Source: Defluviitaleaceae bacterium (GTDB taxonomy: Bacteria > Bacillota > Clostridia > Lachnospirales > WQUN01). From it: a stretch of DNA of 64,000 nt. This document shows positions 26,221-35,630 of the stretch, in pieces (position 1 is the first letter of the stretch; each line of letters starts with the position of its first letter). Made by a program: the position numbers and the translations under genes. Under the pieces are notes generated by a model that worked only from the letters and a program-made list of their open reading frames with translations, was not told the DNA's origin and searched no databases. The stretch is taken from positions 62,001 through 126,000 of the forward strand of contig WQZS01000002.1 in assembly GCA_009780585.1 (NCBI GenBank), in the 5' to 3' direction.

Positions 26221-29200
26221 ATGCACAGATATACCATGGGGATCGATATCGGCTCGACGACGATTAAAATGGCGGTCATAAACGGCCATGCCCCTTCGGG
26301 GTTGGCGGCCAATCCCGATTTCAGCGTGTATCGGCGCCACCATTCGGATATACGCGGTACGTTAACGACAATGGCCGAAGAAGCGCGCGCCGCGCTTGGG
26401 GCGTTTTCGTTTAGGGCGATGATCACCGGTTCGGGCGGGCTGAGCCTGGCGGATTGGGTGGGCGTACCGTTCGTACAGGAAGTGATCGCCGTATCGGACG
26501 CGCTGGAATACTATGAACGTAACGGCGGCCAAAAAACCGACGTCGCCATCGAAATCGGCGGCGAGGACGCGAAGATCATCTATTTCGGCAATTCGATCGA
26601 ACAGCGTATGAACGGCATCTGCGCGGGCGGTACGGGTTCGTTCATCGACCAAATGGCGACGTTACTCGACACCGACGCTTCCGGTTTGAACGAATTGGCC
26701 AAGGAATATAAAGTCATTTACCCCATCGCCGCGCGTTGCGGCGTATTCGCTAAGAGTGATTTGCAACCCTTAATTAATGAAGGGACGGCGCGCTGCGATT
26801 TAGCCGTATCCATTTTCCAAGCCATCGTAAGCCAAACCATCAGCGGTTTGGCTTGCGGCAAACCCATTCGGGGCAATATCGCGTTTTTGGGCGGGCCGCT
26901 GTATTTCCTTTCGGAATTACGCGCTCGCTTTATTGATGTATTAAAGCTCTCGGGGGATCAAGTAATTTCGCCCGATGATTCGCACCTTTTCGCCGCCATG
27001 GGTGCGGCGTACCGCGCCGAAAACGAAGGCGCGAAAATGGATATCGACCGGTTGCTTGAAAACCTTCGCGCCAAACAGGAGCTGCCCTTCGAAATTGACC
27101 GTTTGGCGCCCTTGTTCACATCACAGGAGGAATACGCCGTTTTTACGGCACGGCACGATAAACACGTTGTGCCCAAAGCCGCCTTGTCCTCGTATAAAGG
27201 CGATTGCTTCCTGGGCATCGACGCGGGTTCCACCACGACCAAAGCCGCGCTGATCGATGCAAACGGCGCCGTTTTATACACCGTTTACGCGAACAACGAA
27301 GGCAACCCGCTGGCCGTCGCCCGCGCCGCATTGACGCAGATATACGAGCATTTACCCGCAGGGGCGGCTATTAAACAATCCTGTGTAACGGGTTACGGTG
27401 AGGGTTTACTCAAAACCGCTTTGGGCGCGGATATCGGCGAAATCGAAACCGTGGCGCACTACCGCGCAGCCGCTTTCTTCGACCCCGAAGTGGATTTTAT
27501 CCTCGACATCGGCGGGCAGGACATGAAGTGTCTGCGCATCAAAAACGGCGTAATCGATACGGTGCTGCTTAACGAGGCGTGTTCGGCGGGCTGCGGGTCG
27601 TTCCTTGAAACCTTCGCCCGTTCGCTGGATTTGCCGATCGAAACCTTCGCCGAGCAAAGCCTGTTCGCGGAGAACCCCGTGGACTTGGGCAGCCGCTGCA
27701 CCGTGTTTATGAACTCCCGCGTTAAACAAGCCCAAAAGGAAGGCGCGGCGGTGGCGGATATTTCCGCGGGCCTTGCTTATTCCGTAATAAAAAACGCCTT
27801 GCAAAAGGTTATTAAAATCACCGACCCGTCGCAAATGGGCAAGCGTATCGTCGTGCAGGGCGGCACGTTCCATAACGACGCGGTGCTGCGCGCTTTCGAG
27901 CATGTAAGCGAACGCGAGGCGATCCGGCCCGATATCGCGGGGCTGATGGGCGCGTACGGGGCGGCGCTAATCGCACGGGAGCGCGTCCAAAGCGACGGAA
28001 CCGCGGAAGGCAATACATCCGCCAAGTCCGCCCTTCTTTCCCCCGAAAGGCTTAAGGCCCTCACCGTTTCCACGTCGCATACGCGGTGCAAGGCGTGCGA
28101 AAATAATTGCTTGCTGACCGTCAACCGATTTACGGTAAAAGATACGGGGGTAACTTCTGCCCTAATAGAGCAGAAGTTAACGGACGGAGCCGTTACGCGC
28201 TTCATTTCCGGTAACCGATGCGAAAAGGCCATCCTCGGCAACACCAACGCCAACAACCTCCCCAACCTCTTCGAAGCCAAATATAAACGCGTGTTCGATT
28301 ACGAACCGCTTCCGGAATTTAAAGCCGTGCGCGGCGTAGTCGGGCTACCCCGCGTAATGAATATGTATGAAAATTATCCCCTGTGGGCAACGTTCTTCGC
28401 GGAGCTTGGCTACCGCGTCATATTGTCGCCGCGGTCCTCACGCGATTTGTACGAATTGGGCATCGAATCCATACCCAGCGAAAGCGAATGTTATCCGGCC
28501 AAGCTGGCGCACGGGCATATCATGGCGCTGATACGGCAGGGCGTGAAATATATCTTTTACCCCGCCGTCCCGTACGAGCAGGAATCGGCGGCGGGCGCGG
28601 ACGATTGTTACAACTGCCCGATCGTCACCTCGTACCCGGAAAATATCAAGAATAACGTGGAGGAACTCGCGGAAGGTACGGACATCCGCTTCCACAGTCC
28701 CTTCCTGCATTTGGGGCGGCGCGAAAGTCTGATCGCGCGTTTGGTTGAAGAATTCCCGCACATCCCCGCGGAAGAAGTAAAAACCGCCGCGCGAAAGGGC
28801 TTGGCGGAGCTTGACCATTACAAAGCCGACGTGCGGAAAATGGGCGAGGAAGCCTTGGACTACATCGCGGAAAACAAAGCTAAGGCCATCGTACTCGCGG
28901 GGCGTCCGTACCATATAGACCCGGAAATCCACCACGGCATCCCGGAAATGATCACGTCCTACGGCGTGGCGGTGCTGAGCGAGGATTCCGTAGCGCATTT
29001 GGGTAAAATCGAGCGGCCCCTCGGCGTACGCGACCAATGGGCGTACCATTCGCGGCTGTACGCGGCGGCGTATTTTGCGCGCGAACTAAAAAATATCGAA
29101 CTCGTGCAGTTAAATTCCTTCGGCTGCGGGTTGGACGCTGTCACTTCCGATGAAGTGCAAGAAATCCTTGAAGCAAGCGGCAAGATTTTTACGCTGCTTA

Positions 29201-30591
29201 AAATTGACGAGGTTAGCAACCTGGGTTCGGTGAGGATCCGTATACGTTCCCTGCTCGCCGCGCTCGGCGAAAGGCAGCGTCGCGGCATTTCCCTAACAAA
29301 GCCCGCACCCCGTACCCCGCGCCGCGTCTTCACCCGCAAAATGCGCGAAAATCACACGCTCATCTGCCCGCAAATGGCGCCCCTGCATTTCGATATTATA
29401 AAGGAAGCCTTCCGTTCGGAAGGCTATAACATGGTGGTGATGCCCGCCATCGACCGCGCAAGCATCGAAACGGGCTTAAAATATGTGAACAACGACGCCT
29501 GCTACCCCGCGCTCATCGTGGTGGGGCAGGTAATGAACGCACTTACGAGCGGCGAATACGACCTCAACAACGTGTCAATTATCATGTCGCAAACGGGCGG
29601 CGGCTGCCGCGCTTCCAATTATATCGCGTTTATCCGCAAAGCGTTGGCGCGCGCGGGCATGGCGCACATCCCCGTCCTGTCCATCAGCGCAAGCGGCGTG
29701 GAAAAAAACCCGGGGCTCAAATTCACGCCCGGGTTGATAAACAAAGCCTTCCAAGCCTTGGTTTACGGCGACCTTTTCATACGCGTATTGTACCGCGTAC
29801 GCCCGTACGAAGCCGAACCGAACAGCGCGAACGCCTTGTACCAACATTGGAACGCAATCGCGAAAAACGCCGTGCGCAAAGGCAGCCCGCGCGAATTTAA
29901 GAAAAATTGCCATGCCATCGTGGAGGCCTTCGACACGTTGCCCCTGCGTGACATCACCCTCCCCCGCGTGGGCGTGGTGGGTGAAATCCTCGTTAAGTAC
30001 CACCCCACCGCCAACAACGATATCGTCACCCTGCTCGAAAACGAAGGCGCGGAAGCCGTCGTACCCGACCTCATCGATTTCCTTCTGTACGGGTCACACA
30101 ACGCGAGTTTTAAGACACGCTTCCTGGGCTTCCCCAAAAGGACCCGCTTCTTCGGCAAGCTGGGCATTAAAATCATCGAACTCTTCCGCCGCCACGCCCG
30201 CCGCGCCCTCGAAGCAAGCGTCCGCTTCCACCCGCCCCTTCCCATCGAAAAAATGGGTAAGCTAGCCGCACCCGTCGTCTCCCTCGGCAACATGACCGGC
30301 GAGGGCTGGTTCCTTACCGCCGAAATGATAGAGCTTATCGAATCCGGCGTAGGTAACATCGTTTGCACCCAACCCTTCGCCTGCCTGCCCAACCACGTTA
30401 CCGGCAAAGGCGCGATCAAAGCCCTGCACAACCGCTACCCCACAGCCAACATCGTTGCCGTGGACTACGACCCCGGCGCCAGCGAAGTAAACCAACTAAA
30501 CCGCATCAAACTCATGTTGAGCGCGGCGCGGCGGAATTTGGAAAAACAAAACAAAAATAGTTACGAACTTGTCCCCCAAACCCTTGCTTGA
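26221..30591 (+). CDS. Fused 2-hydroxyacyl-CoA dehydratase activase / DUF2229 protein
   Basis: 1456 residues. Two ASKHA activase domains are in tandem: [16 protein letters not shown] with Fe-S ligand segments [14 protein letters not shown] and [10 protein letters not shown]; then [17 protein letters not shown] with [19 protein letters not shown] and [12 protein letters not shown] cysteine segment ([10 protein letters not shown]) opens the DUF2229 dehydratase-like part with [33 protein letters not shown] and [20 protein letters not shown]. The family is iron-sulfur, ATP-dependent, and related to HgdC/HgdB; the actual substrate of these large fusions is unknown. A 27-nt palindromic repeat (28152-28178) is read in frame as part of [14 protein letters not shown]. 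The stop overlaps the tRNA-Leu promoter. Confidence 0.92.
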   Translation: MHRYTMGIDIGSTTIKMAVINGHAPSGLAANPDFSVYRRHHSDIRGTLTTMAEEARAALGAFSFRAMITGSGGLSLADWVGVPFVQEVIAVSDALEYYERNGGQKTDVAIEIGGEDAKIIYFGNSIEQRMNGICAGGTGSFIDQMATLLDTDASGLNELAKEYKVIYPIAARCGVFAKSDLQPLINEGTARCDLAVSIFQAIVSQTISGLACGKPIRGNIAFLGGPLYFLSELRARFIDVLKLSGDQVISPDDSHLFAAMGAAYRAENEGAKMDIDRLLENLRAKQELPFEIDRLAPLFTSQEEYAVFTARHDKHVVPKAALSSYKGDCFLGIDAGSTTTKAALIDANGAVLYTVYANNEGNPLAVARAALTQIYEHLPAGAAIKQSCVTGYGEGLLKTALGADIGEIETVAHYRAAAFFDPEVDFILDIGGQDMKCLRIKNGVIDTVLLNEACSAGCGSFLETFARSLDLPIETFAEQSLFAENPVDLGSRCTVFMNSRVKQAQKEGAAVADISAGLAYSVIKNALQKVIKITDPSQMGKRIVVQGGTFHNDAVLRAFEHVSEREAIRPDIAGLMGAYGAALIARERVQSDGTAEGNTSAKSALLSPERLKALTVSTSHTRCKACENNCLLTVNRFTVKDTGVTSALIEQKLTDGAVTRFISGNRCEKAILGNTNANNLPNLFEAKYKRVFDYEPLPEFKAVRGVVGLPRVMNMYENYPLWATFFAELGYRVILSPRSSRDLYELGIESIPSESECYPAKLAHGHIMALIRQGVKYIFYPAVPYEQESAAGADDCYNCPIVTSYPENIKNNVEELAEGTDIRFHSPFLHLGRRESLIARLVEEFPHIPAEEVKTAARKGLAELDHYKADVRKMGEEALDYIAENKAKAIVLAGRPYHIDPEIHHGIPEMITSYGVAVLSEDSVAHLGKIERPLGVRDQWAYHSRLYAAAYFARELKNIELVQLNSFGCGLDAVTSDEVQEILEASGKIFTLLKIDEVSNLGSVRIRIRSLLAALGERQRRGISLTKPAPRTPRRVFTRKMRENHTLICPQMAPLHFDIIKEAFRSEGYNMVVMPAIDRASIETGLKYVNNDACYPALIVVGQVMNALTSGEYDLNNVSIIMSQTGGGCRASNYIAFIRKALARAGMAHIPVLSISASGVEKNPGLKFTPGLINKAFQALVYGDLFIRVLYRVRPYEAEPNSANALYQHWNAIAKNAVRKGSPREFKKNCHAIVEAFDTLPLRDITLPRVGVVGEILVKYHPTANNDIVTLLENEGAEAVVPDLIDFLLYGSHNASFKTRFLGFPKRTRFFGKLGIKIIELFRRHARRALEASVRFHPPLPIEKMGKLAAPVVSLGNMTGEGWFLTAEMIELIESGVGNIVCTQPFACLPNHVTGKGAIKALHNRYPTANIVAVDYDPGASEVNQLNRIKLMLSAARRNLEKQNKNSYELVPQTLA
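28152..28178. repeat. 27-nt palindromic repeat, copy 4, inside coding sequence
   Basis: It starts AACTTCTGCCC and ends AGCAGAAGTT, with 9-bp perfect arms. It is the same length as the intergenic copies and keeps the reading frame of the activase fusion in a linker after the [10 protein letters not shown] segment. Confidence 0.75.
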
Positions 30592-30616
30592 CAACTAACG
30601 ACGAGCGTTTTACAAT
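30588..30616 (+). promoter_or_regulatory. Promoter of tRNA-Leu
   Basis: TTGACA (30588-30593), 17-bp spacer, TACAAT (30611-30616), 14 bp before the tRNA. The -35 overlaps the TGA stop of the preceding gene. Confidence 0.9.
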
Positions 30617-30630
30617 CCCCTTCGCGTCAC

Positions 30631-30714
30631 GCGGCTGTGGCGGAATTGGCAGACGCGCTAGATTCAGGTTCTAGTGATCGAAAGATTGTGCAGGTTCAAG
30701 TCCTGTCAGCCGCA
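30631..30714 (+). tRNA. tRNA-Leu (anticodon CAG)
   Basis: 84-nt class II tRNA. The acceptor stem GCGGCTG pairs with CAGCCGC, with discriminator A. The D-arm contains GGCAGAC. The anticodon stem CTAGA/TCTAG encloses TTCAGGT (anticodon CAG, reads CUG). The long variable arm GTGATCGAAAGATTGTG is as expected for leucine, and the T-arm CAGGTTCAAGTCCTG is canonical. CCA is not encoded (AAA follows). Confidence 0.97.
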
Positions 30715-30726
30715 AAAATAACTGTT

Positions 30727-30776
30727 AATCCGAACTATTAACCGGGAGCAAAACTCTTTGGTGATGGGTTCGGATT
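30727..30776 (+). terminator. Possible terminator of the tRNA transcript
   Basis: AATCCGAAC (30727-30735) pairs with GTTCGGATT (30768-30776) across a 32-nt loop and runs into TTTTGC. The long loop makes it a moderate candidate. Confidence 0.45.
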
Positions 30777-30806
30777 TTGCTATTATTATGATTTTTCGTG
30801 TATAAT
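30777..30806 (+). promoter_or_regulatory. Promoter of the YefM-YoeB module
   Basis: TTGCTA (30777-30782), 18-bp spacer, TATAAT (30801-30806), then a GGAGGTG ribosome-binding site before the ATG at 30826. Repression by the antitoxin-toxin complex is expected for the family; no operator was pinpointed. Confidence 0.6.
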
Positions 30807-30825
30807 AACATTATGGAGGTGTGTA

Positions 30826-31077
30826 ATGAGCCATATGACCGCTGCTGTAGCCCAAAAAAATTTTACCACCATTCTTGATACTGTCATTAGGCAAAGTGAC
30901 ACCATATCCATTGCCACAGATGACGGCGCGGCAATGTTGGTGAACCAAGACGAATGGTATGGGATGATAGAAACGCTTTACTTGCAATCAATACCCGGCA
31001 TGAAGGAATCTATACTGGAAGGCAAGGCAACGCCGCTTGACGAGTGCCTTGATAGCGTGGGATGGGATATAAATTAA
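30826..31077 (+). CDS. Antitoxin of the Phd/YefM family
   Basis: 83 residues. MSHMTAAVAQKNFTTILDTV then IATDDGAAMLVNQDEWYGMIETLYLQS matches the Phd/YefM fold. The N-terminal half dimerises and binds DNA, the C-terminal tail (MKESILEGKATPLDECLDSV) wraps the toxin. GGAGGTGTGTA precedes the ATG. The stop lies 16 bp inside the toxin gene, the usual coupled arrangement. It should neutralise the YoeB-type RNase encoded next and repress the promoter. Confidence 0.9.
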   Translation: MSHMTAAVAQKNFTTILDTVIRQSDTISIATDDGAAMLVNQDEWYGMIETLYLQSIPGMKESILEGKATPLDECLDSVGWDIN

Positions 31078-31361
31078 AGTATACCAACCAAGCGTATAAG
31101 GATGCACGATTACTTGAACGCGCCGGGTTGGACAAAGGTGTCCAAGACCTTCTATCTGTCATATCAATGAATCCGTGGCAAAACCCACCCGCATATGAAA
31201 AATTGCAAGGTGATTTAAAAGGTTCATATTCTCGCCGGATAAATAAACAACACCGCATCGTGTATGATGTACTGCCCAATGATGAAAAACTAAAAAATGA
31301 AAATAACGTTCTCTACAAAGGCATCGTTAAAATTATACGCATGTGGACGCATTACGAATAA
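31062..31361 (+). CDS. YoeB-family mRNA interferase toxin
   Basis: 99 residues, ribosome-dependent endoribonuclease of the RelE/ParE fold. MGYKLKYTNQAYKDARLLER, NPPAYEKLQGDLKGSYSRRI then NKQHRIVYDV carry the expected glutamate and arginines, and the C-terminus IIRMWTHYE holds the catalytic histidine-tyrosine pair. Between the last strands is an insert (PNDEKLKNENNVLYKGI) longer than in typical 84-85-residue YoeB proteins. It overlaps the antitoxin by 16 bp. It appears intact and probably functional. Confidence 0.88.
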   Translation: MGYKLKYTNQAYKDARLLERAGLDKGVQDLLSVISMNPWQNPPAYEKLQGDLKGSYSRRINKQHRIVYDVLPNDEKLKNENNVLYKGIVKIIRMWTHYE

Positions 31362-31419
31362 ACACGCTCATTTATGGAGTACACATGGTTCATACTTTTT
31401 TCAAAGAGGGGTATTCATT

Positions 31420-34400
31420 ATGGACGATGGGCGCATCAAACGTTTATTGGATAAACTCGGCATCGGCATATGGCCCAAACTTATTTTTTCCTTCCTTATC
31501 AGCAGCATAATACCCATAGTCGTATTGATCGTAATCCAACTGGTGCAATTCAACACCATCGGCCGCGAGCTCGAAGCCATCGCCATTACGGACTCCACCT
31601 CCGCGTTAACCGAAATCGCCATCCAAAACATCGAACGCCTGACGACCGATACGGCAAGGAACGTCGCCGAATTCCTGTATGCCCGCGACGCCGACATCCT
31701 GTTCCTGGCCGCCATGGAACCTTCGGAGGAGCTGTTCAGACAATTTATCGATAATAAACAGGGGCGGGTCGTCGTCAGGGGCGGTTGGACGCTTTCCCCC
31801 GACGGAACGTCCTGGGTGCCGGAAAGCGCGAACGCCCCGACGGGTATCGGCGGTATCTCCACCAACAACGAAAACAGCGACGACGGCGGCTTTAACGCCC
31901 GCCCGCCCGACACACTCGCGTACGAATATATCCCGCTGTACGACGAAATTACCTTCATCGACCTGTACGGCAACGAACTGATCAAGGTAACCGCTTCCGC
32001 GTCCCCCAAAATCCATTATCCCCTCAACCCCGCGAAGGGGAACGTCTCCCAAAAGGAAAATACATATATAAAGGCCGAAACGTATTTCGCCGCGCTGGCG
32101 TATCTCCGCCCCGGCGACATCTTTGTTTCCGACGTGATCGGCGCGTACGTGGGTACGAATTACATCGGCATGTACGTACCCGGAACGGTGCAAACGGCCG
32201 CCCAAACGCGCGGGTACGACATCCATTTCGACCCGGAGCTGCAAGCGTACGCCGGGAAGGAAAACCCCAACGGCCAACGCTTCGAGGGTATTATCCGCTG
32301 GGCCGCGCCCGTGGCGGACGCAAGCGGCAACCACATCGGGTACGTGACCTTCGCCCTAAACCACGACCATATCATGGCCTTCGTCGATCACATAACCCCG
32401 ATGGAGGAACGTTATACCGCGTTGCCCAGCGCGTTTGAAGGCAACTACGCCTTTATTTGGGATTACCAATCGCGCAGTATCTGCCACCCCAGGCACCATT
32501 CCATCGTCGGCTTCGACCCCGAAACGGGCAACCCGCAAATCCCCTGGCTCGAGTCCTCGATTTACGACGCCTGGCAGGCAAGCGGTACGCCGCTTTGGAA
32601 CGATTTTATCCAAGGCTGGCCGATGTTCGACAACCAATCCAGAAGCAAGACCCCCGCTCCCGCGCTGACACGGGCGGGCATGGTCGGGTTGGACGGGCGG
32701 TATCTCAACAACGCCCCCCAATGCACCGGGTGGATGGATTTGACGCGGGACGGGGGCTCCGGTTCCTTTTATATATTGTGGAGCGGCATCCAAAAATTAA
32801 CGACGGCCGCCGCCATCCCCTATTACACGGGACAATACGCGCCTTCCGCGCAAAACGGCTATTCCCGCCGCGGCTTCGGCTTTGTCACCATCGGCGCGGG
32901 GTTGGAGGATTTTACAAAGCCGGTTGAAGTGATCAGGACAAAACTGGACGAAACCATCAACAGCCGCATGAACAGCATGATCCGCCAGGTACTTACCGGA
33001 AGCCTGTTTGTCCTTACCCTGGCGGCGTTAATGGGCATTTGGGTTGCCTCCGTGTTTACGGGGAGCATAAATAAACTTATCAACGGCGTATCCCGCTTTA
33101 GGGCGGGGGAACGCCAATTCCGTTTCAACTCCGTCGTTAAGGACGAGTTCGGCACGCTGGCGGACGCCTTCGACGATATGGCCAAAAATATCGTTGGTAG
33201 CGTAAACGGCCCGCTTTCCATCATCGGACCGGACGGGAATATTATCTACATGAACGAGCATGGGCTCGAAATCATTGATTCCACCTTGGAAGAGGTCGTC
33301 GGTTCCCCCTACAGCGAAAAGAGCATCTACCCCTCCGGTTCAACGCATGACCCCGTATTGGCATTGGAAGAGGGGCATGAAGCCGAGGTATACCATATGG
33401 CGGAGCAAGGCCGTTATATAAAAGGGTCGGCCAGTTACTTCCTTAATAATGAAGGCGAAAGGATCGGTTATATCGTCTCCGGCACGGATGTCACCGAAAT
33501 CCAAAACGCGCGCGAAAAGGCCGAAGAAGCGAGCCGCTCGAAGAGTGAATTCCTTTCCCGAATGAGCCATGAAATGAGAACACCCATGCTTGTCATCAAC
33601 GGCAAGGCGGAAATCGAATATATCAGCAATTCGCTGATGGAATGGCTGGATTTGGACGCCGATCGGGAAATCATCGGCCAATTGTTTAACGACTTGCCCA
33701 TAACGGAAGGCACGAAGGAGTTCTTCACCAACGCGTTCGGGCGGGACGAATTCATACAGCAAAACATCATGATCGAGAAGGAAAACGGGCACAACTGGTT
33801 TATGCTGCGTTCTTCGCTGCTGGGCGAAGGGAATCTGTCACGGGTATATGAGCTGGTGGACATTACCGAGCTCATCGAAGCGAAGAACGAGGCGGAACAG
33901 GCAACCCGCGTGAAGAACGACTTCCTGGCGAAGATGAGCCACGAAATCCGCACGCCCATGAACGCCATCATCGGCATGTCCGAACTTATGCTCAACGAAA
34001 CCCTCAACGACCGCCAAAACGGATATATACGGGACATCCATATTTCCTCCCATTCCCTTTTGGGCATCATCAACGACATATTGGATTTCTCCAAGATCGA
34101 ATCGGGCAAAATGGAACTGATTCCCGTCGATTATGACTTTACCTCGCTCGTCGATAACCTCCATTCTATGTTTACGTATATAACGCAAAAGAAGGGCCTC
34201 GACTTCCTGCTGGTAAAGGAAGGCGAAATGCCCGACTGCCTGTTCGGCGACGATGTAAGGCTCCGTCAAATATTGACGAACCTTTGCTCAAACGCCGCGA
34301 AGTTTACGAGCGAAGGTTACCTGCGCATGAAAATCACAACCACGGACGATTCCGTTATCTTTGAAATAAAGGATACCGGCATGGGTATCCGCGAAGAGGA

Positions 34401-35565
34401 ATTGCAAAAGCTCTTTACGCCCTTTTCACAAGCCGACGCGCGCAAAAACCGCAACATCGCGGGTACGGGACTGGGGCTTACCATCAGCCGTAACTTCGCG
34501 GAAATGATGGGTGGCAACATCACCGTTTCAAGCGTATACGGCGAAGGCTCGGTGTTTACGGTTACGATTCCCAAGGTGCCGGGTAACAGGAGCGCGATCG
34601 ACGACGGCGACGCAAGCGGGGTAAAACACTTCCGCGCCCCCACAGCCGCTGTATTGGTGGTGGACGATAATGAGCTTAACCTTACGGTGGCGAAAGGGTT
34701 GCTGGCCCTGCTCGATATCGTCATCGATACGGCGTCTTCCGGTAAGGAAGCCCTAAAACGGATAACCGAAAAGGATTACGACATCGTGTTTATGGACCAT
34801 ATGATGCCCGAAATGGACGGGATCGAAACGACGCACGAAATCCGTAAGATGGGCGGTAAATACGAACGGCAAACCGTCGTGGCGCTGACGGCGAACGCCA
34901 TCGCGGGCGTTAAAAAGATGTTTTTAGATAACAGCTTCAACGACTTTATTTCAAAGCCGATCGAGGTACAGGACCTGCGCAAGATCATCAAGACATACCT
35001 GCCCCCGGAAAAAATCCTCGCGGAAACCGACGGCGAAGGCAAACACGAGCAACTAAGCAGGGATGAACAGCTTCGGCACAAGGTCATCGGAACGTTCGTG
35101 AAGGAAAACAAGGATACGTATACCCGCTTCTATAACGCGCTTAGCTCCGGCGACACCAAGACCGCGCACAGGATCGTGCATACGTTAAAAAGCGGCGCGG
35201 GCTACCTCGGCAAGACAAAATTGCAGGACGCGGCGTTCTCGCTGGAGCAATCCCTGCAGCTTGACCCGCCTTCCCATACCCCCGACCAGCTCCACGACCT
35301 TGAAAAAGAGCTGGAAGCCGCGCTAGCCGAATTGGAACCCTTAATCATGGAAATCGAACCGCAAAAACAAGAGGCCGTAGCGATGGATTCCGAAAAATTG
35401 GCTGCCTTGCTGACGGATTTGGAGGCGTTGCTCCAAGCGGGCGACTACGGCGCGTCGGATTACGTCGACGCGTTGAAGGGCATCACCGGGATGGAGGAAT
35501 TGGCGGATTTGATCGACGATTACGACTACGAAGGCGCGATGGAATTATTAAAACAACTTAAGTAA
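31420..35565 (+). CDS. Hybrid sensor histidine kinase (Cache-HAMP-PAS-PAS-HisKA-HATPase-REC-Hpt)
   Basis: 1381 residues from ATG 31420 (AGAGGGG upstream). Membrane helices lie at about 22-42 and 523-545, enclosing a large extracellular Cache-like sensor with aromatic-rich loops. Then HAMP (about 545-595), a first PAS ending in IVSGTDVTEIQNAREKAEEA, an H-box FLSRMSHEMRTPM (about 710) that breaks off directly into a second PAS, and a complete HisKA with FLAKMSHEIRTPMNAIIGMS (about 835). HATPase (GTGLGLTISRNFAEMMGG, about 1016), receiver (VFMDHMMPEMDG) and Hpt (AHRIVHTLKSGAGYLG, about 1249) follow. No separate output regulator is adjacent. The truncated first H-box suggests an internal recombination. 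Confidence 0.93.
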   Translation: MDDGRIKRLLDKLGIGIWPKLIFSFLISSIIPIVVLIVIQLVQFNTIGRELEAIAITDSTSALTEIAIQNIERLTTDTARNVAEFLYARDADILFLAAMEPSEELFRQFIDNKQGRVVVRGGWTLSPDGTSWVPESANAPTGIGGISTNNENSDDGGFNARPPDTLAYEYIPLYDEITFIDLYGNELIKVTASASPKIHYPLNPAKGNVSQKENTYIKAETYFAALAYLRPGDIFVSDVIGAYVGTNYIGMYVPGTVQTAAQTRGYDIHFDPELQAYAGKENPNGQRFEGIIRWAAPVADASGNHIGYVTFALNHDHIMAFVDHITPMEERYTALPSAFEGNYAFIWDYQSRSICHPRHHSIVGFDPETGNPQIPWLESSIYDAWQASGTPLWNDFIQGWPMFDNQSRSKTPAPALTRAGMVGLDGRYLNNAPQCTGWMDLTRDGGSGSFYILWSGIQKLTTAAAIPYYTGQYAPSAQNGYSRRGFGFVTIGAGLEDFTKPVEVIRTKLDETINSRMNSMIRQVLTGSLFVLTLAALMGIWVASVFTGSINKLINGVSRFRAGERQFRFNSVVKDEFGTLADAFDDMAKNIVGSVNGPLSIIGPDGNIIYMNEHGLEIIDSTLEEVVGSPYSEKSIYPSGSTHDPVLALEEGHEAEVYHMAEQGRYIKGSASYFLNNEGERIGYIVSGTDVTEIQNAREKAEEASRSKSEFLSRMSHEMRTPMLVINGKAEIEYISNSLMEWLDLDADREIIGQLFNDLPITEGTKEFFTNAFGRDEFIQQNIMIEKENGHNWFMLRSSLLGEGNLSRVYELVDITELIEAKNEAEQATRVKNDFLAKMSHEIRTPMNAIIGMSELMLNETLNDRQNGYIRDIHISSHSLLGIINDILDFSKIESGKMELIPVDYDFTSLVDNLHSMFTYITQKKGLDFLLVKEGEMPDCLFGDDVRLRQILTNLCSNAAKFTSEGYLRMKITTTDDSVIFEIKDTGMGIREEELQKLFTPFSQADARKNRNIAGTGLGLTISRNFAEMMGGNITVSSVYGEGSVFTVTIPKVPGNRSAIDDGDASGVKHFRAPTAAVLVVDDNELNLTVAKGLLALLDIVIDTASSGKEALKRITEKDYDIVFMDHMMPEMDGIETTHEIRKMGGKYERQTVVALTANAIAGVKKMFLDNSFNDFISKPIEVQDLRKIIKTYLPPEKILAETDGEGKHEQLSRDEQLRHKVIGTFVKENKDTYTRFYNALSSGDTKTAHRIVHTLKSGAGYLGKTKLQDAAFSLEQSLQLDPPSHTPDQLHDLEKELEAALAELEPLIMEIEPQKQEAVAMDSEKLAALLTDLEALLQAGDYGASDYVDALKGITGMEELADLIDDYDYEGAMELLKQLK

Positions 35566-35592
35566 AACCCCGCGTCACGGGGATAACAATAC

Positions 35593-35623
35593 CGCCTCCG
35601 CGAAATACTAATAAACGGAGGCG
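35593..35623 (+). promoter_or_regulatory. Hairpin enclosing the selO ribosome-binding site
   Basis: CGCCTCCG (35593-35600) pairs perfectly with CGGAGGCG (35616-35623). The right arm contains the GGAGG ribosome-binding site of selO, and ATTTTTT plus the ATG follow at once. The same structure could terminate kinase transcription or mask translation initiation of selO. Confidence 0.6.
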
Positions 35624-35630
35624 ATTTTTT

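Noticed and set aside
30565-30580. GAACTTGTCCCCC as a further 27-nt palindrome copy
   Set aside because: Only one arm is present; no matching right arm follows, so it was not counted.
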